Shown: positions 47,122 through 55,791 of the stretch, piece by piece
Numbering within the stretch: the stretch's first letter is position 1
Layout of the letters: each line of letters starts with the position of its first letter
Source: Labedella gwakjiensis
GTDB lineage: Bacteria > Actinomycetota > Actinomycetes > Actinomycetales > Microbacteriaceae
Length of the DNA: 64,000 nucleotides
Reading direction: 5' to 3'
Assembly (NCBI RefSeq): GCF_003014675.1
Contig: NZ_PYAU01000001.1
Location: forward strand, 2,108,001 to 2,172,000
Made by a program: the position numbers and the translations under genes
Notes under the pieces: generated by a model
The model's input: only the letters and a program-made list of their open reading frames with translations
Told to the model about the DNA's origin: nothing
Database searches by the model: none

Positions 47122-48469
47122 ACGATCTCGGACCCTGTTGTCGGGAGCGGGCGCCGGCCTGCTCGTGCTCTCCCTGGCCGCATGCGCCCCGGGTGCCGGC
47201 GGCTCGTCATCGAACGATGAGGACACCGGTGACGTCTCGACCGACATCAGCGACGTCGAGGACATGACGCTCACGGTGTGGGACCAGGAGGTCAGGGGCG
47301 GCCAGAACGAGCAGATGGAGCAGCTCAACGCCGCGTTCGAGGAGAAGTACCCGAACATCACCATCGAACGGAACTCGCAGTCCTTCGAGGACCTCGGTAC
47401 GACCCTCCGCCTCGCCCTCACGGACACGGACGCTCCCGACGTCGTCCAGGCGAACAACGGTCGCAACTCGATGGGCGCGTTCGTCGAGGCCGGTCAGCTC
47501 ATCCCGCTGGACGCGTACGCCGACGCGTACGGCTGGTCCGACCGGTTCTCCGAGAACGTCCTCCAGTACTCGACCTACAGCGACGACGCGACCACGTTCG
47601 GTGAGGGCGATCTCTACGGGCTCCCCCAGGTCGGAGAGGTCGTGGGCGTCTACTACTCGAAGAGCAAGCTCGAGGCCCTCGGCCTCGACGTGCCGGAGAC
47701 CTGGTCGGACTTCACGGACGCCGTCGACGCGGCCTCGGCCGACGGCCCGGCGCTCCAGCTCGGCAACATCGACCAGTGGCCGGCCGGGCACGTCTTCGGC
47801 CCGATCCAGGGCCAGTTCGTCGTCGCGGCGGACATCACGGCCCTCGGGCTCGGCAACGCCGGCGCCAGCTGGACCACGGCGGAGAACGTCGATGCGGCGA
47901 ACGAGCTGCAGGAGTGGGTCGACGCCGGGTACTTCAACGACGGCATCAACGGAACCGACTACGACGCGGCCTGGCAGGCGTTCGGTGCGGGGGAGGGGAC
48001 CTTCCTGATGGCGGGGTCCTGGCTCGCCCCGGACATCGAGGACGCCATGGGCGACGACGTCGGCTTCTTCGCCCCCACCCGTGACGACGGCTCGATCGCG
48101 ACGACCGGCGGTACCGGTCTGCCCTTCACGATCACGTCCGCTGCCGAGAACAATGACGTCGCGGCGGCGTACATCGACTTCATCACGAGCGACGAGGCGA
48201 TGGACGTCCTCGCCGAGACGGGCAACCTCCCCGTCAACCGCACGGCGGAGCTCGCACCGGACAGCGGCGTGCTCGCCGACATCTACACGGTCTTCGGCGA
48301 GGTGACGGAGTCGGGCGACCTGCTCCCGTACCTCGACTACGCGACGCCCACGTTCGGCGACACGCTCGGCCAGAGCCTGCAGGACCTCATCGACGGTCGC
48401 GTCGATGCCGAGGCGTTCACCGAGCAGCTCGAAGCGGACTACGCGGGATTCACCTCCGGCGATGAGTAG
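47114..48469 (+). CDS. ABC sugar-binding lipoprotein (family 1)
   Basis: A 451-residue lipoprotein. The signal ends in lipobox LAAC (Cys24), followed by a Gly/Ser-rich linker. The mature part is a MalE-type family-1 sugar-binding protein: MTLTVWDQEVRGGQNEQMEQ, FEEKYPNITIERN and APDVVQANNGRNSMGAFVEA in the first lobe, and LYGLPQVGEVVGVYYSKSKL as hinge. It should capture oligosaccharides at the membrane surface and feed the following permeases. The ATG follows GGAAGGG. It overlaps both neighbours by eight bases. No ATPase gene is present in the operon. Confidence 0.9.
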   Translation: MNKRSRTLLSGAGAGLLVLSLAACAPGAGGSSSNDEDTGDVSTDISDVEDMTLTVWDQEVRGGQNEQMEQLNAAFEEKYPNITIERNSQSFEDLGTTLRLALTDTDAPDVVQANNGRNSMGAFVEAGQLIPLDAYADAYGWSDRFSENVLQYSTYSDDATTFGEGDLYGLPQVGEVVGVYYSKSKLEALGLDVPETWSDFTDAVDAASADGPALQLGNIDQWPAGHVFGPIQGQFVVAADITALGLGNAGASWTTAENVDAANELQEWVDAGYFNDGINGTDYDAAWQAFGAGEGTFLMAGSWLAPDIEDAMGDDVGFFAPTRDDGSIATTGGTGLPFTITSAAENNDVAAAYIDFITSDEAMDVLAETGNLPVNRTAELAPDSGVLADIYTVFGEVTESGDLLPYLDYATPTFGDTLGQSLQDLIDGRVDAEAFTEQLEADYAGFTSGDE

Positions 48470-49361
48470 CGGCATCGCGTCCGGCCGGAGGGCCACTCGG
48501 CTCTCCGGCCGGGCGTGGGTGCCGTACGCGTACCTCGCGCCGGCGCTCCTCGTGTACGGCGTGTTCCTGCTGTTCCCGATCGTCCGGGCCGCACAGTTCT
48601 CGCTCTTCGACTGGGACGGGCTCGGCGAGTCGACGTTCGTCGGCCTCGACAACTACGTCACGGTGTTCCAGGACGGGCAGCTCCTCGAGGCGTTCGGCCA
48701 CGCCTTCGTCCTCATCTTCTTCTTCTCGATCCTCCCGCTCGCGATCGGCCTGCTGGTGGCAGCTGTGCTCAACAGGTCCACCGTGAAGGGGCTCGGCTTC
48801 TTCCGGACGGTCCTGTTCCTGCCGCAGGTGATCGCGATGGTCGTCGTCGCCGTGGCCTGGAGGCAGATCTACGCGCCGGACGGCGTGCTCAACGGGACGC
48901 TGCGCGCGTTCGGTCTCGGCAACCTCACCCGGCCATGGCTCGGCGACTACACCTTCACCCTCCCGGCGGTCGGCTTCGTCGGCACGTGGGTCGCCACCGG
49001 TCTCGTCATCGTCCTTATGCTCGCGGGGATGGGACGGATCCCCCGCGAGCAGTACGAGGCCGCCCGGCTCGACGGTGCGAACGCCGTACGCGAGTTCTTC
49101 GCGGTCACGCTCCCCGCCGTCCGCGGCGAGATCACGGTGGCGCTCACGCTCACGATCATCGCCGCCCTCAAGACCTTCGACCTCGTCTACGTGACGACGC
49201 GCGGGGGCCCCGGGACGTCGACGACGGTGCCGAGCTACGAGATCTACCGCCGCGCGTTCGAGATCGGCGACGTCGGCCTGGCCGCGGCCGTCGGCATCGT
49301 GCTCACCATCGTGGTGCTCCTCATCACGACCGTCATCAACCGCATCGGAGACCGATCGTGA
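48462..49361 (+). CDS. Sugar ABC transporter permease (MalF-like)
   Basis: A 299-residue membrane protein with six helices. WVPYAYLAPALLVYGVFLLF is the first helix, FFRTVLFLPQVIAMVVVAVAW is the next landmark, and EAARLDGANAVREFFAVTLP is the EAA loop that contacts the ATPase. It pairs with the MalG-like permease downstream. An MsmK-like shared ATPase encoded elsewhere probably drives it, as is common for family-1 sugar importers. Confidence 0.92.
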   Translation: MSSGIASGRRATRLSGRAWVPYAYLAPALLVYGVFLLFPIVRAAQFSLFDWDGLGESTFVGLDNYVTVFQDGQLLEAFGHAFVLIFFFSILPLAIGLLVAAVLNRSTVKGLGFFRTVLFLPQVIAMVVVAVAWRQIYAPDGVLNGTLRAFGLGNLTRPWLGDYTFTLPAVGFVGTWVATGLVIVLMLAGMGRIPREQYEAARLDGANAVREFFAVTLPAVRGEITVALTLTIIAALKTFDLVYVTTRGGPGTSTTVPSYEIYRRAFEIGDVGLAAAVGIVLTIVVLLITTVINRIGDRS

Positions 49362-50176
49362 AGGTGTCCGCGCTCGAGCGCGCCACGAACTACGTCGTGC
49401 TCATCTTCTTCGCCCTCGTGGTCCTCGGGCCCATCGGGGTCATCGTGTCGCTCGCCTTCGGGCCGCAGAGCGCGTCCGTCGCCCGTGAGGGCGGTGGCAT
49501 CCACTGGGAGAACTTCGCCGACGCCTGGGTGATCGGACGGTTCTCCGAGTACATGGCCTCGTCTGTCATCGTCGCGGTGATCGTCGTCGTCATCGCCGTC
49601 ACCTGTTCCGTCCTGGCCGGTTACGCCTTCGGCGTCATGAGGTTCCGCGGCTCGGGGATCCTTTTCGCGCTCTTCCTCCTGGGGATCATGGTGCCCACCG
49701 AGGCCTTCATCGTCCCGCTCTACTTCGACATGCGATCGGTCGGACTGACGAACACCGTCTGGGGTGTGGCGCTCCCGCAGGCCGCGATGTCGATCGCGTT
49801 CGGCACCTACTGGATGCGCGCCTACTTCCGGTCGTCGAGCCTCGCGATCATCGAGGCCGCGCGCCTCGACGGGGCCGGGAGCTTCCGCATCCTCTGCCAG
49901 ATACTCGTGCCCATGGGGCGCCCCGCCATCCTGACGCTCGTCCTGCTGACCTTCATGTGGACGTGGAACGAGTTCCTCATCCCGCTCGTGATGTCGCCGA
50001 GCGGTGCGGTGCGGACGGCCCCCCTCGGTCTCGCGTTCTTCCAAGGCCAGTACACGCAGGGCACAGCGCTCCTCGCCGCCGGAGCGGTCCTCGTCGCACT
50101 GCCCGTGGTGGTCGTGTACATCTTCCTGCAGCGGCACTTCATCTCGGGCGTGATCGAGGGCGCCGTCCGCGAATGA
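49358..50176 (+). CDS. Sugar ABC transporter permease (MalG-like)
   Basis: A 272-residue membrane protein with six helices. The start is VSALERATNYVVLIFFALVV. EAARLDGAGSFRILCQILVP is the EAA loop and FMWTWNEFLIPLVMS is the C-terminal family block. The GTG overlaps the previous stop by four bases, and the stop overlaps nagB by four bases. It forms the heterodimeric channel with the MalF-like subunit. Confidence 0.92.
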   Translation: MKVSALERATNYVVLIFFALVVLGPIGVIVSLAFGPQSASVAREGGGIHWENFADAWVIGRFSEYMASSVIVAVIVVVIAVTCSVLAGYAFGVMRFRGSGILFALFLLGIMVPTEAFIVPLYFDMRSVGLTNTVWGVALPQAAMSIAFGTYWMRAYFRSSSLAIIEAARLDGAGSFRILCQILVPMGRPAILTLVLLTFMWTWNEFLIPLVMSPSGAVRTAPLGLAFFQGQYTQGTALLAAGAVLVALPVVVVYIFLQRHFISGVIEGAVRE

Positions 50177-50934
50177 TCGACGTGCGCGTGCGGCCGGACG
50201 CGGAGGCCGCCGGTGTCGAGGCCGCCGACCTCCTGGACGCGGCCGTCCTCGGGCGCGGCGAGCGGGTGCTCGGCCTCGCGACGGGGTCGTCGCCCGGGCC
50301 GACCTACGTCGAGCTCATCCGCCGCCACGGGGGGAACCCGTCCAGTCCATACCGTTCGGCGCGCGCGTTCCTGCTCGATGAGTACGTGGGGCTGGCGGCC
50401 GACCACCCCGAACGGTACGCGCGGGTGATCCGACGCGAGTTCACGGACGCGATGGGCATCGACCCCGGGCGGGTGCATTCCCCCGACCCGGATGCGGCCG
50501 ACCTGGAGGCGGCCTGCCGGGACTACGACCGGGCGATCGCCGCCGCCGGAGGGGTCGGCATCCAGATCCTCGGCATCGGGACCGACGGACACATCGCGTT
50601 CAACGCGCCGGGAACGCCGTTCGACGAGGGGACCCACCTCGCGCGACTCTCCGGTTCGACCCGTCGCGACAACGCGCGCTTCTTCGGCGGCGACCCGGAT
50701 CGCGTGCCCGAGTCGGCGGTGTCGCAGGGCATCGCGACGATCCTCCGAGCCCGCTCGATCGTGGTGGTGGCGACGGGCGAGGCGAAGGCGTCGATCGTGG
50801 CCCGTCTGCTCGCCTCCGAGCCGACGGAGGACCTGCCGGCGTCCGTGCTCCACCGGCATGCCGACGTGGCGCTCGTCCTCGACCACGCGGCCGCCGGCGA
50901 GCTGAGCTCAGTGCGCGATCATGCGCACACATGA
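50173..50934 (+). CDS. nagB: Glucosamine-6-phosphate deaminase
   Basis: A 253-residue NagB-type deaminase/isomerase. LGLATGSSPGPTYVELIRRH is the phosphate loop, FLLDEYVGLAADHPERY carries the catalytic base aspartate, and ILGIGTDGHIAFNAPGTPFD carries the ring-opening histidine and the substrate loop. It turns glucosamine-6-P into fructose-6-P and ammonia. It is the last gene of the kinase-importer operon, so the imported sugar contains glucosamine or GlcNAc. No NagA deacetylase gene is in the window. A secreted deacetylase gene follows instead. Confidence 0.92.
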   Translation: MIDVRVRPDAEAAGVEAADLLDAAVLGRGERVLGLATGSSPGPTYVELIRRHGGNPSSPYRSARAFLLDEYVGLAADHPERYARVIRREFTDAMGIDPGRVHSPDPDAADLEAACRDYDRAIAAAGGVGIQILGIGTDGHIAFNAPGTPFDEGTHLARLSGSTRRDNARFFGGDPDRVPESAVSQGIATILRARSIVVVATGEAKASIVARLLASEPTEDLPASVLHRHADVALVLDHAAAGELSSVRDHAHT

Positions 50935-50954
50935 TTAAAAAAGCGCATTAATGC
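50918..50954 (+). promoter_or_regulatory. Operator-like dyads before the surface deacetylase gene
   Basis: ATCATG-N6-CATGAT (50918-50935) overlaps the nagB stop and resembles the dyad in the divergent promoter at 45929-45948. It is followed by a perfect 10-bp palindrome GCATTAATGC (50945-50954). An AT-rich run (ATTAAAAAA) between them stands out in this GC-rich sequence and may be part of a promoter. The regulator is inferred to be the DeoR protein at 45132. Confidence 0.55.
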
Positions 50955-51042
50955 TTGTCCCTGCACGGGATGCTGGGTAACCTGGCGCCACGGCCCCGCC
51001 GCAGTGTCGCGACGGACGGCTTCGACTTCCCTCGGAGGCGCA

Positions 51043-54000
51043 ATGAAACGCACGAACGCCGGACTGCTGGCATCGCTCATCGTCATGGCGGGACTCCTCG
51101 CCCCTCAGGCAGCGCTCGCCGCCCCCGAGCCCGCTCTCACCGTGGGCGACGCATCGGTGGCCACCGAGACGGATCGACAGAAGATCGACGTCATGGGCAT
51201 CTGGGCGCACCCCGACGACGACGCCGGGTTCACGACGCCGTGCGGTGTGTGGAACGACCTCTACGGCATCCGGTGCGGCATCATCATGGCCACACGGGGC
51301 GAGGGCGGTTCGAACTCCGTCGGACCCGAGTCCGGGCCCGACCTGGGCCTGCGCCGCGAGAACGAGGACCGCACCTCCCACATCCGTTCGGGCACCGTCG
51401 ACATCTTCAACCTCGACAGGGTCGACTTCTACTACAACACCTCCGCCCCGCTCACGGCCCAGGTATGGGACGCCGAGGAGACCCTTCGACGCACCGTCCG
51501 CATCCTCCGTGAGACCCAGCCCGAGATCCTCGTCGGTGGAACGCCGTCGCTCGCTGCCGGGCACGGCAACCACCAGTACGCGCAGGGGCGCATGGTGTGG
51601 GAGGCCGCCGCCGCTGCGGCCGACCCCACGCGTTTCCCCGAGCAGCTCTCGGGGGTCGGCGCCGTGGAACCCTGGCAGGTCAAGAAGATCCTCGCGGGAG
51701 GGCTGACGACCGGCTCGGGCGGCCTCACCGCACCTCGGTGCATGGACGGGTTCGTCCCGGCGGCCGATAATCCCTTCACGGTCGTCGGCACCTGGACCGG
51801 GTTCGAATCGCCGTACACCTGGGCGGCGGGCAACACCGCCGGCCAACCGGCGGGCGCGTCCAAGACGTGGGCGCAGGTCGGTCGCGAGGGCGGCCGGGCT
51901 CACCCCACTCAGGCGCGCGTCATGCAGAAGACGCCATGGGATCCGACCTGCCAGCGGTACGGGGTCTCCGAATCGCTCGTACCCATGCAGCCGAACGGAT
52001 CTCCGGATGCCGCGGATGACGAGGCGGTCTTCTACGGTGCCACGATCGCGGATCCCGGGGGCATGCCGCTCGGATCGCTGTTCTATCTCGAGGCCGAGGA
52101 CTACTTCGGTGCGGCCGGCGAGCCCTTCACGGTGACCGTCACGAGCCGATCGGGTTCCGGCACCCTGCCGGGGGGACAGCTGTCCCTCGACGTGCCCGAG
52201 GGGTGGCAGGTGTCCGGCCCGATCGAGGTCGGAGGTATCGACACCGTCGGGACGAGCGTCGACTTCACCGTGACGCCATCGGCTGACGCGCAGGCGGCGC
52301 GGTACAAGATCGCCGCCCGGTTCGCGGGCGGCGACGTCACCGCGTACAACGACACACGCGTCCAGCTCGTGTCGCCCATCGACGGTCGATTCGTCCGCAC
52401 GGGCACGGCCGCCGAGTACGACGCGTGGACCGACGAGACCGGTGCATACGTCGCGGGACTGTCCGTGCCCACCGGGGAGATCGGTGCGGGGGAGTCGATG
52501 ACCACGTCGGTCGACGTGACGAACCGCTCGAGCGGTACCGCCTCGGGCACCGTCGACCTCTCGGTCCCGGCGGGCTTCGCCGTCGACGCGGCCTCGAAGC
52601 CATTCGTCGACCTTCCCGCCGGCGAGACGGCTCGGGTCGACTTCGTCCTCACGCATGAGGACCCCACGGCGGCGGGAGGCTCCATCGAGAAGATCACCGC
52701 GGTGACCGAATCCTCCGCCGGGGAGTCGAGCGAATCGATGGACCTCTACCTCGTGCCGACTGTGTCGATCCCGGAGCTCGCAGACTCCCCTGAGGTCGAC
52801 GGCGTCGACACCGGCTACGGCGACGCGCAGCTGGACCTGTCCGCTGTGTGGGAGGGCGCGGCGTGCGAGCCGGCCGGTGTGGACTGCGGCGAGGGGAGCT
52901 ACGCGAAGGTCGGCTGGTCGGGGGACTCCCTCTTCGCCTTCCTCCGTGTGTCCGACGACGTCGCAGGAGCCGCCGCGACTCCCGAGCGCTGCTTCGGGCA
53001 CTGGCTCACCGACTCCGTCGAGCTGCTGATCGATCCGCGCGGCGACTCCATCGACACGTCGCCCACCTTCAAGCTCGGCGTCTTCCCCTTCACGGACGAC
53101 CCGACCGGGGCGAACGGCAACGGTGCGGACGGTCCGTGCTGGTCGCGGGACGCCGACAACCACCAGGGTTTCGCGACCGGGCCTCTCGCCGACACGATCG
53201 AGGGAGCGCCGAACGCACCCGGCGTGCAGGTGGCCGTGTCGGTCGAGCGTGACTCCTCCGGGGCGTACGTCGATGGCGGGTACGCGGTCGAGATCGAGAT
53301 CCCGCTAGGGGACCTGCCGTCCGCCGTCGGACCCACGAGCGTGGCCCCGACCGGCTCGGCCGAGGCGAACGACGTCGACCCGGAGTACCTGGGTCTCAAC
53401 CTCACGCCGTACGACTCGGACACGCAGGACTTCATCGGTCAGACACGCACCGCCTGGTCGGCCTTCGGGTCGCAGCAGTCCGAACCGTCGCGGTGGGGTC
53501 ACGCCTACCTCGAGGACTACGTGCCCCCGGCCGATCGGGCGACGGAGGCTCCCGACGCGATCATCCCGGACACCGCCCTCCGCGGGGTCGAGTCACCGCA
53601 GACGATCTACCAGTCGGCGGTGAGGGGTGGGACCATCTCGGGGGTGCAGCCGAGCGAGGCGCTCACGGTGGGCGAGGTGTCGATCGCGGACGGCACCGTC
53701 ACGATCGACGTCGAGTCGACCGAGGCCGGGTCGGTGTCGGCGTTCCTGTGGAACGGCGACGCCCGGTACACACCGGTCTGGACGTCGAGCTGCGCCGATG
53801 ACGAGTACGGATTCGACGCGTGTTCCGAGAGCGACGGAGCCGCTCCGCCGTGGGGAGAGAGCCTCGGCGGGCGACTCCTCGGATCGGCGAGCGTCCCGGT
53901 CGGCGTCGGCGCGGCGACCGTGAGCGTCGAGCTGACCGACGAGGCGTTCGCCCGTCTCTCCGAGGACAGCGCCCTGATGCTGTCCTTCGCGGAGGCCGGG

Positions 54001-54327
54001 AGCGACGGGCCCACAGCGCTCGCCGCCGGCACGGCCGAGGGTGACGGCGTGAACGCCTGGTACTTCCCGATCGTTCCGGCCGATGCCGAGGAGCCGGAGC
54101 CCAGCCCCGGGCCATCCCAGCCCGGCGGTGGTGACGACGGCGCGTCCCCGTCACCCGGCGACGGGACTCCCGGGAACGGATCCGCAGGGGATGGCGTCGC
54201 CGACGGCGGCGACGATCCGCTCGCGATCACGGGGACCGAGGCGGCCGGGATCGCTGCTCTCGCCCTCGCCCTCCTCGCAGCCGGAGCAGCCGCCTTCGCC
54301 CTGTCGCGCAGGAAGCGGCGCAGCTGA
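51043..54327 (+). CDS. Cell-wall-anchored PIG-L family deacetylase with accessory domains
   Basis: A 1094-residue secreted protein. A signal peptide ends near residue 26 (ALA). The PIG-L/LmbE deacetylase domain covers about 45-330: zinc and catalytic residues are in AHPDDD (55-60), and the later ligand is in AGHGNHQYAQG. Two NEW3-like beta domains lie near 345-440 and 470-555, and a CBM9-like carbohydrate-binding domain near 575-820. A Pro/Gly/Ser-rich linker leads to the sorting signal LAITG (1060-1064), a hydrophobic helix and a basic tail, so sortase should fix it to peptidoglycan. PIG-L enzymes remove acetyl from GlcNAc groups. It follows the nagB operon. The ATG has GGAGG five bases upstream. 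Confidence 0.88.
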   Translation: MKRTNAGLLASLIVMAGLLAPQAALAAPEPALTVGDASVATETDRQKIDVMGIWAHPDDDAGFTTPCGVWNDLYGIRCGIIMATRGEGGSNSVGPESGPDLGLRRENEDRTSHIRSGTVDIFNLDRVDFYYNTSAPLTAQVWDAEETLRRTVRILRETQPEILVGGTPSLAAGHGNHQYAQGRMVWEAAAAAADPTRFPEQLSGVGAVEPWQVKKILAGGLTTGSGGLTAPRCMDGFVPAADNPFTVVGTWTGFESPYTWAAGNTAGQPAGASKTWAQVGREGGRAHPTQARVMQKTPWDPTCQRYGVSESLVPMQPNGSPDAADDEAVFYGATIADPGGMPLGSLFYLEAEDYFGAAGEPFTVTVTSRSGSGTLPGGQLSLDVPEGWQVSGPIEVGGIDTVGTSVDFTVTPSADAQAARYKIAARFAGGDVTAYNDTRVQLVSPIDGRFVRTGTAAEYDAWTDETGAYVAGLSVPTGEIGAGESMTTSVDVTNRSSGTASGTVDLSVPAGFAVDAASKPFVDLPAGETARVDFVLTHEDPTAAGGSIEKITAVTESSAGESSESMDLYLVPTVSIPELADSPEVDGVDTGYGDAQLDLSAVWEGAACEPAGVDCGEGSYAKVGWSGDSLFAFLRVSDDVAGAAATPERCFGHWLTDSVELLIDPRGDSIDTSPTFKLGVFPFTDDPTGANGNGADGPCWSRDADNHQGFATGPLADTIEGAPNAPGVQVAVSVERDSSGAYVDGGYAVEIEIPLGDLPSAVGPTSVAPTGSAEANDVDPEYLGLNLTPYDSDTQDFIGQTRTAWSAFGSQQSEPSRWGHAYLEDYVPPADRATEAPDAIIPDTALRGVESPQTIYQSAVRGGTISGVQPSEALTVGEVSIADGTVTIDVESTEAGSVSAFLWNGDARYTPVWTSSCADDEYGFDACSESDGAAPPWGESLGGRLLGSASVPVGVGAATVSVELTDEAFARLSEDSALMLSFAEAGSDGPTALAAGTAEGDGVNAWYFPIVPADAEEPEPSPGPSQPGGGDDGASPSPGDGTPGNGSAGDGVADGGDDPLAITGTEAAGIAALALALLAAGAAAFALSRRKRRS

Positions 54328-54341
54328 CGGTGTGGTCCCGT

Positions 54342-54383
54342 ACAGGACGATGGCCCCTCCGGTGGGAGGGGCCATCGTCCTGT
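54342..54383. terminator. Bidirectional terminator, 19-bp perfect stem
   Basis: Arms 54342-54360 and 54365-54383 are perfectly complementary with loop GGTG. It lies between the convergent deacetylase and SDR genes. No U-run is present, so it may rely on the very stable stem. Confidence 0.85.
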
Positions 54384-54396
54384 CGCGTCGCGACGA

Positions 54397-55176
54397 TCAC
54401 CAGGTCGAGTCGCCGCGGATGACGACGTCGCTGCCGCCGTCGACGAAGACCACCTGCCCGCACAGGTGCGAATTCTCCTCGCTCACGAGCCACGCGAGGA
54501 GTCGGGCCGGCACGTTGGCGTCGGCGAAGCCGCCGAGCGGCATGGGGACACTCTGTCTGATCTGCTCCCGCCCCTCCTCCGTCGCGAGAAGAGGTTCCGT
54601 CATGGGCGTGACGATGACGCCCGGTGCGATCGCGTTGAGGGGGATGTTCGCCCCGGCCCAGTCGGCCGTCGGTGCTGTCCGCCGGATCCACCGCGCGAAC
54701 GCCTGCTTGCTCGAGGAGTAGATTTGGTGACCGGTCGCCGGATCGGCCGCCAGGACGGAACACCGTTCGAGCGCTCGCGGCTCGTCGCCGGCGAGGAGGA
54801 GGTCGACGAGCTCGGCGTCGGCTGGATGCAGGCTCGCCATCGAGGCCACGCCGACCGCGCGCGGCGCGTCCGATCCTGCGAGGAGGGGGCGAAGGCCCTC
54901 GAGGGTCGCGACCATGCCGAAGTAGTTCACGCCCACCGTCGCGGGGATGGGGGCGGACAGGCCGGCGATAGCGAGGATCCCGTCGATCCGGCCGGTGCTC
55001 AGCCGCTCCACCTCGGTGACGAGGGTCGCGCGTCCCTCGTCCGTCGTGAGGTCGACATTGACGTCCGAGTCCCGGAGGTCGACCCCGATGACGGTGTCGC
55101 CCCGCGAGACGAGGAGTTCGCGGGTGGCGCGACCGATTCCGGATGCGGCTCCGGTGACGACATGGGTGCGGGGCAT
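54397..55176 (-). CDS. SDR-family oxidoreductase, 3-alpha-HSD/carbonyl-reductase-like
   Basis: A 259-residue short-chain dehydrogenase. VVTGAASGIGRATRELL is the cofactor site, GVDLRDSDVNVDLT suggests NAD use, and the catalytic Y-x3-K is in QIYSSSKQAFARW. The shortened central part (IDGILAIAGLSAP, VNYFGMVATLEGL) resembles the 3-alpha-hydroxysteroid dehydrogenase/carbonyl reductase subgroup. The ATG follows GAAGGAG. It is divergent from a MarR regulator with a palindrome between them, so the regulator probably controls it. The substrate, perhaps a reactive carbonyl, is unknown. Confidence 0.87.
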   Translation of the reverse strand: MPRTHVVTGAASGIGRATRELLVSRGDTVIGVDLRDSDVNVDLTTDEGRATLVTEVERLSTGRIDGILAIAGLSAPIPATVGVNYFGMVATLEGLRPLLAGSDAPRAVGVASMASLHPADAELVDLLLAGDEPRALERCSVLAADPATGHQIYSSSKQAFARWIRRTAPTADWAGANIPLNAIAPGVIVTPMTEPLLATEEGREQIRQSVPMPLGGFADANVPARLLAWLVSEENSHLCGQVVFVDGGSDVVIRGDSTW

Positions 55177-55232
55177 GGTGTTCTCCTTCGAACATCGGGG
55201 TGGTCCGCTCGTCGTCGGTGACGTGCGGATAG

Positions 55233-55265
55233 TTTCCATTGGAAAGCATATCCACCGAGTACCGT
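55233..55265. promoter_or_regulatory. MarR-type operator palindrome and leaderless promoter
   Basis: TTTCCATTGGAAA (55233-55245) is a perfect 13-bp dyad lying between GATA and TATC flanks. It overlaps the -35 position for the MarR gene, whose -10-like TACCGT (55260-55265) ends seven bases before the ATG at 55273. A single operator could thus control both the MarR gene and the SDR gene. Confidence 0.65.
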
Positions 55266-55272
55266 GGTGACC

Positions 55273-55773
55273 ATGGCCGGATCCGGGGAGATGCACTACC
55301 GCTCGGAACTCGTCGGCCTTCTCACCGACCTCCAGGGGATCTGGTCGGACCCCGCCTTCGGGCGACGACTCCCCGGCGTGCGCGAGCACGACCTCTCGTC
55401 GATGGAGGTCCGCGTGCTCTGGACGCTCGGCGCGCGCGGTCCGCTCCGCGGGTCGACCCTCGCGGAGCTCCTGGGCACCGGTGCGCCCACCGTGAGCAAG
55501 GCCGTCGCGAAGCTCGAAGGCCGCCGATGGCTGACGCGACGGAAGGACGACGGCGACGGACGTGCGCACGACCTGATCCTCACCGAGACGGGGGAGGGGG
55601 TCGCGAAGGATCTGTTCGACGCCGGCGACGACATGATGGACGAACTGCTTGCCGACTGGACGGAGCACGACGTCCGCGCCGTGACGGGCTACCTCGAGCG
55701 GCTGCTGACGAGCTCCCGGGGATTCGCAGCCTCCCTCGATGAGGAGCCGCCGCGCATCTTCGGGGGAGCGTGA
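55273..55773 (+). CDS. MarR-family transcriptional regulator
   Basis: A 166-residue winged-helix regulator. SSMEVRVLWTLGARGPLRGS and LAELLGTGAPTVSKAVAKLE form the HTH, and LTRRKDDGDGRAHDLILTETG is the wing. Helices on both sides form the dimer interface. It is divergent from the SDR gene and probably represses it, releasing DNA on binding a small aromatic or carbonyl compound. The ATG at 55273 was chosen over upstream GTGs because the -10-like hexamer lies seven bases before it. It ends 18 bases before the next gene. Confidence 0.87.
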   Translation: MAGSGEMHYRSELVGLLTDLQGIWSDPAFGRRLPGVREHDLSSMEVRVLWTLGARGPLRGSTLAELLGTGAPTVSKAVAKLEGRRWLTRRKDDGDGRAHDLILTETGEGVAKDLFDAGDDMMDELLADWTEHDVRAVTGYLERLLTSSRGFAASLDEEPPRIFGGA

Positions 55774-55779
55774 CGCCCG

Positions 55780-55785
55780 TACGCT
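55780..55785 (+). promoter_or_regulatory. -10 element of a likely leaderless promoter
   Basis: TACGCT ends six bases before the ATG at 55792. No Shine-Dalgarno sequence is seen. Confidence 0.55.
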
Positions 55786-55791
55786 TACGAC

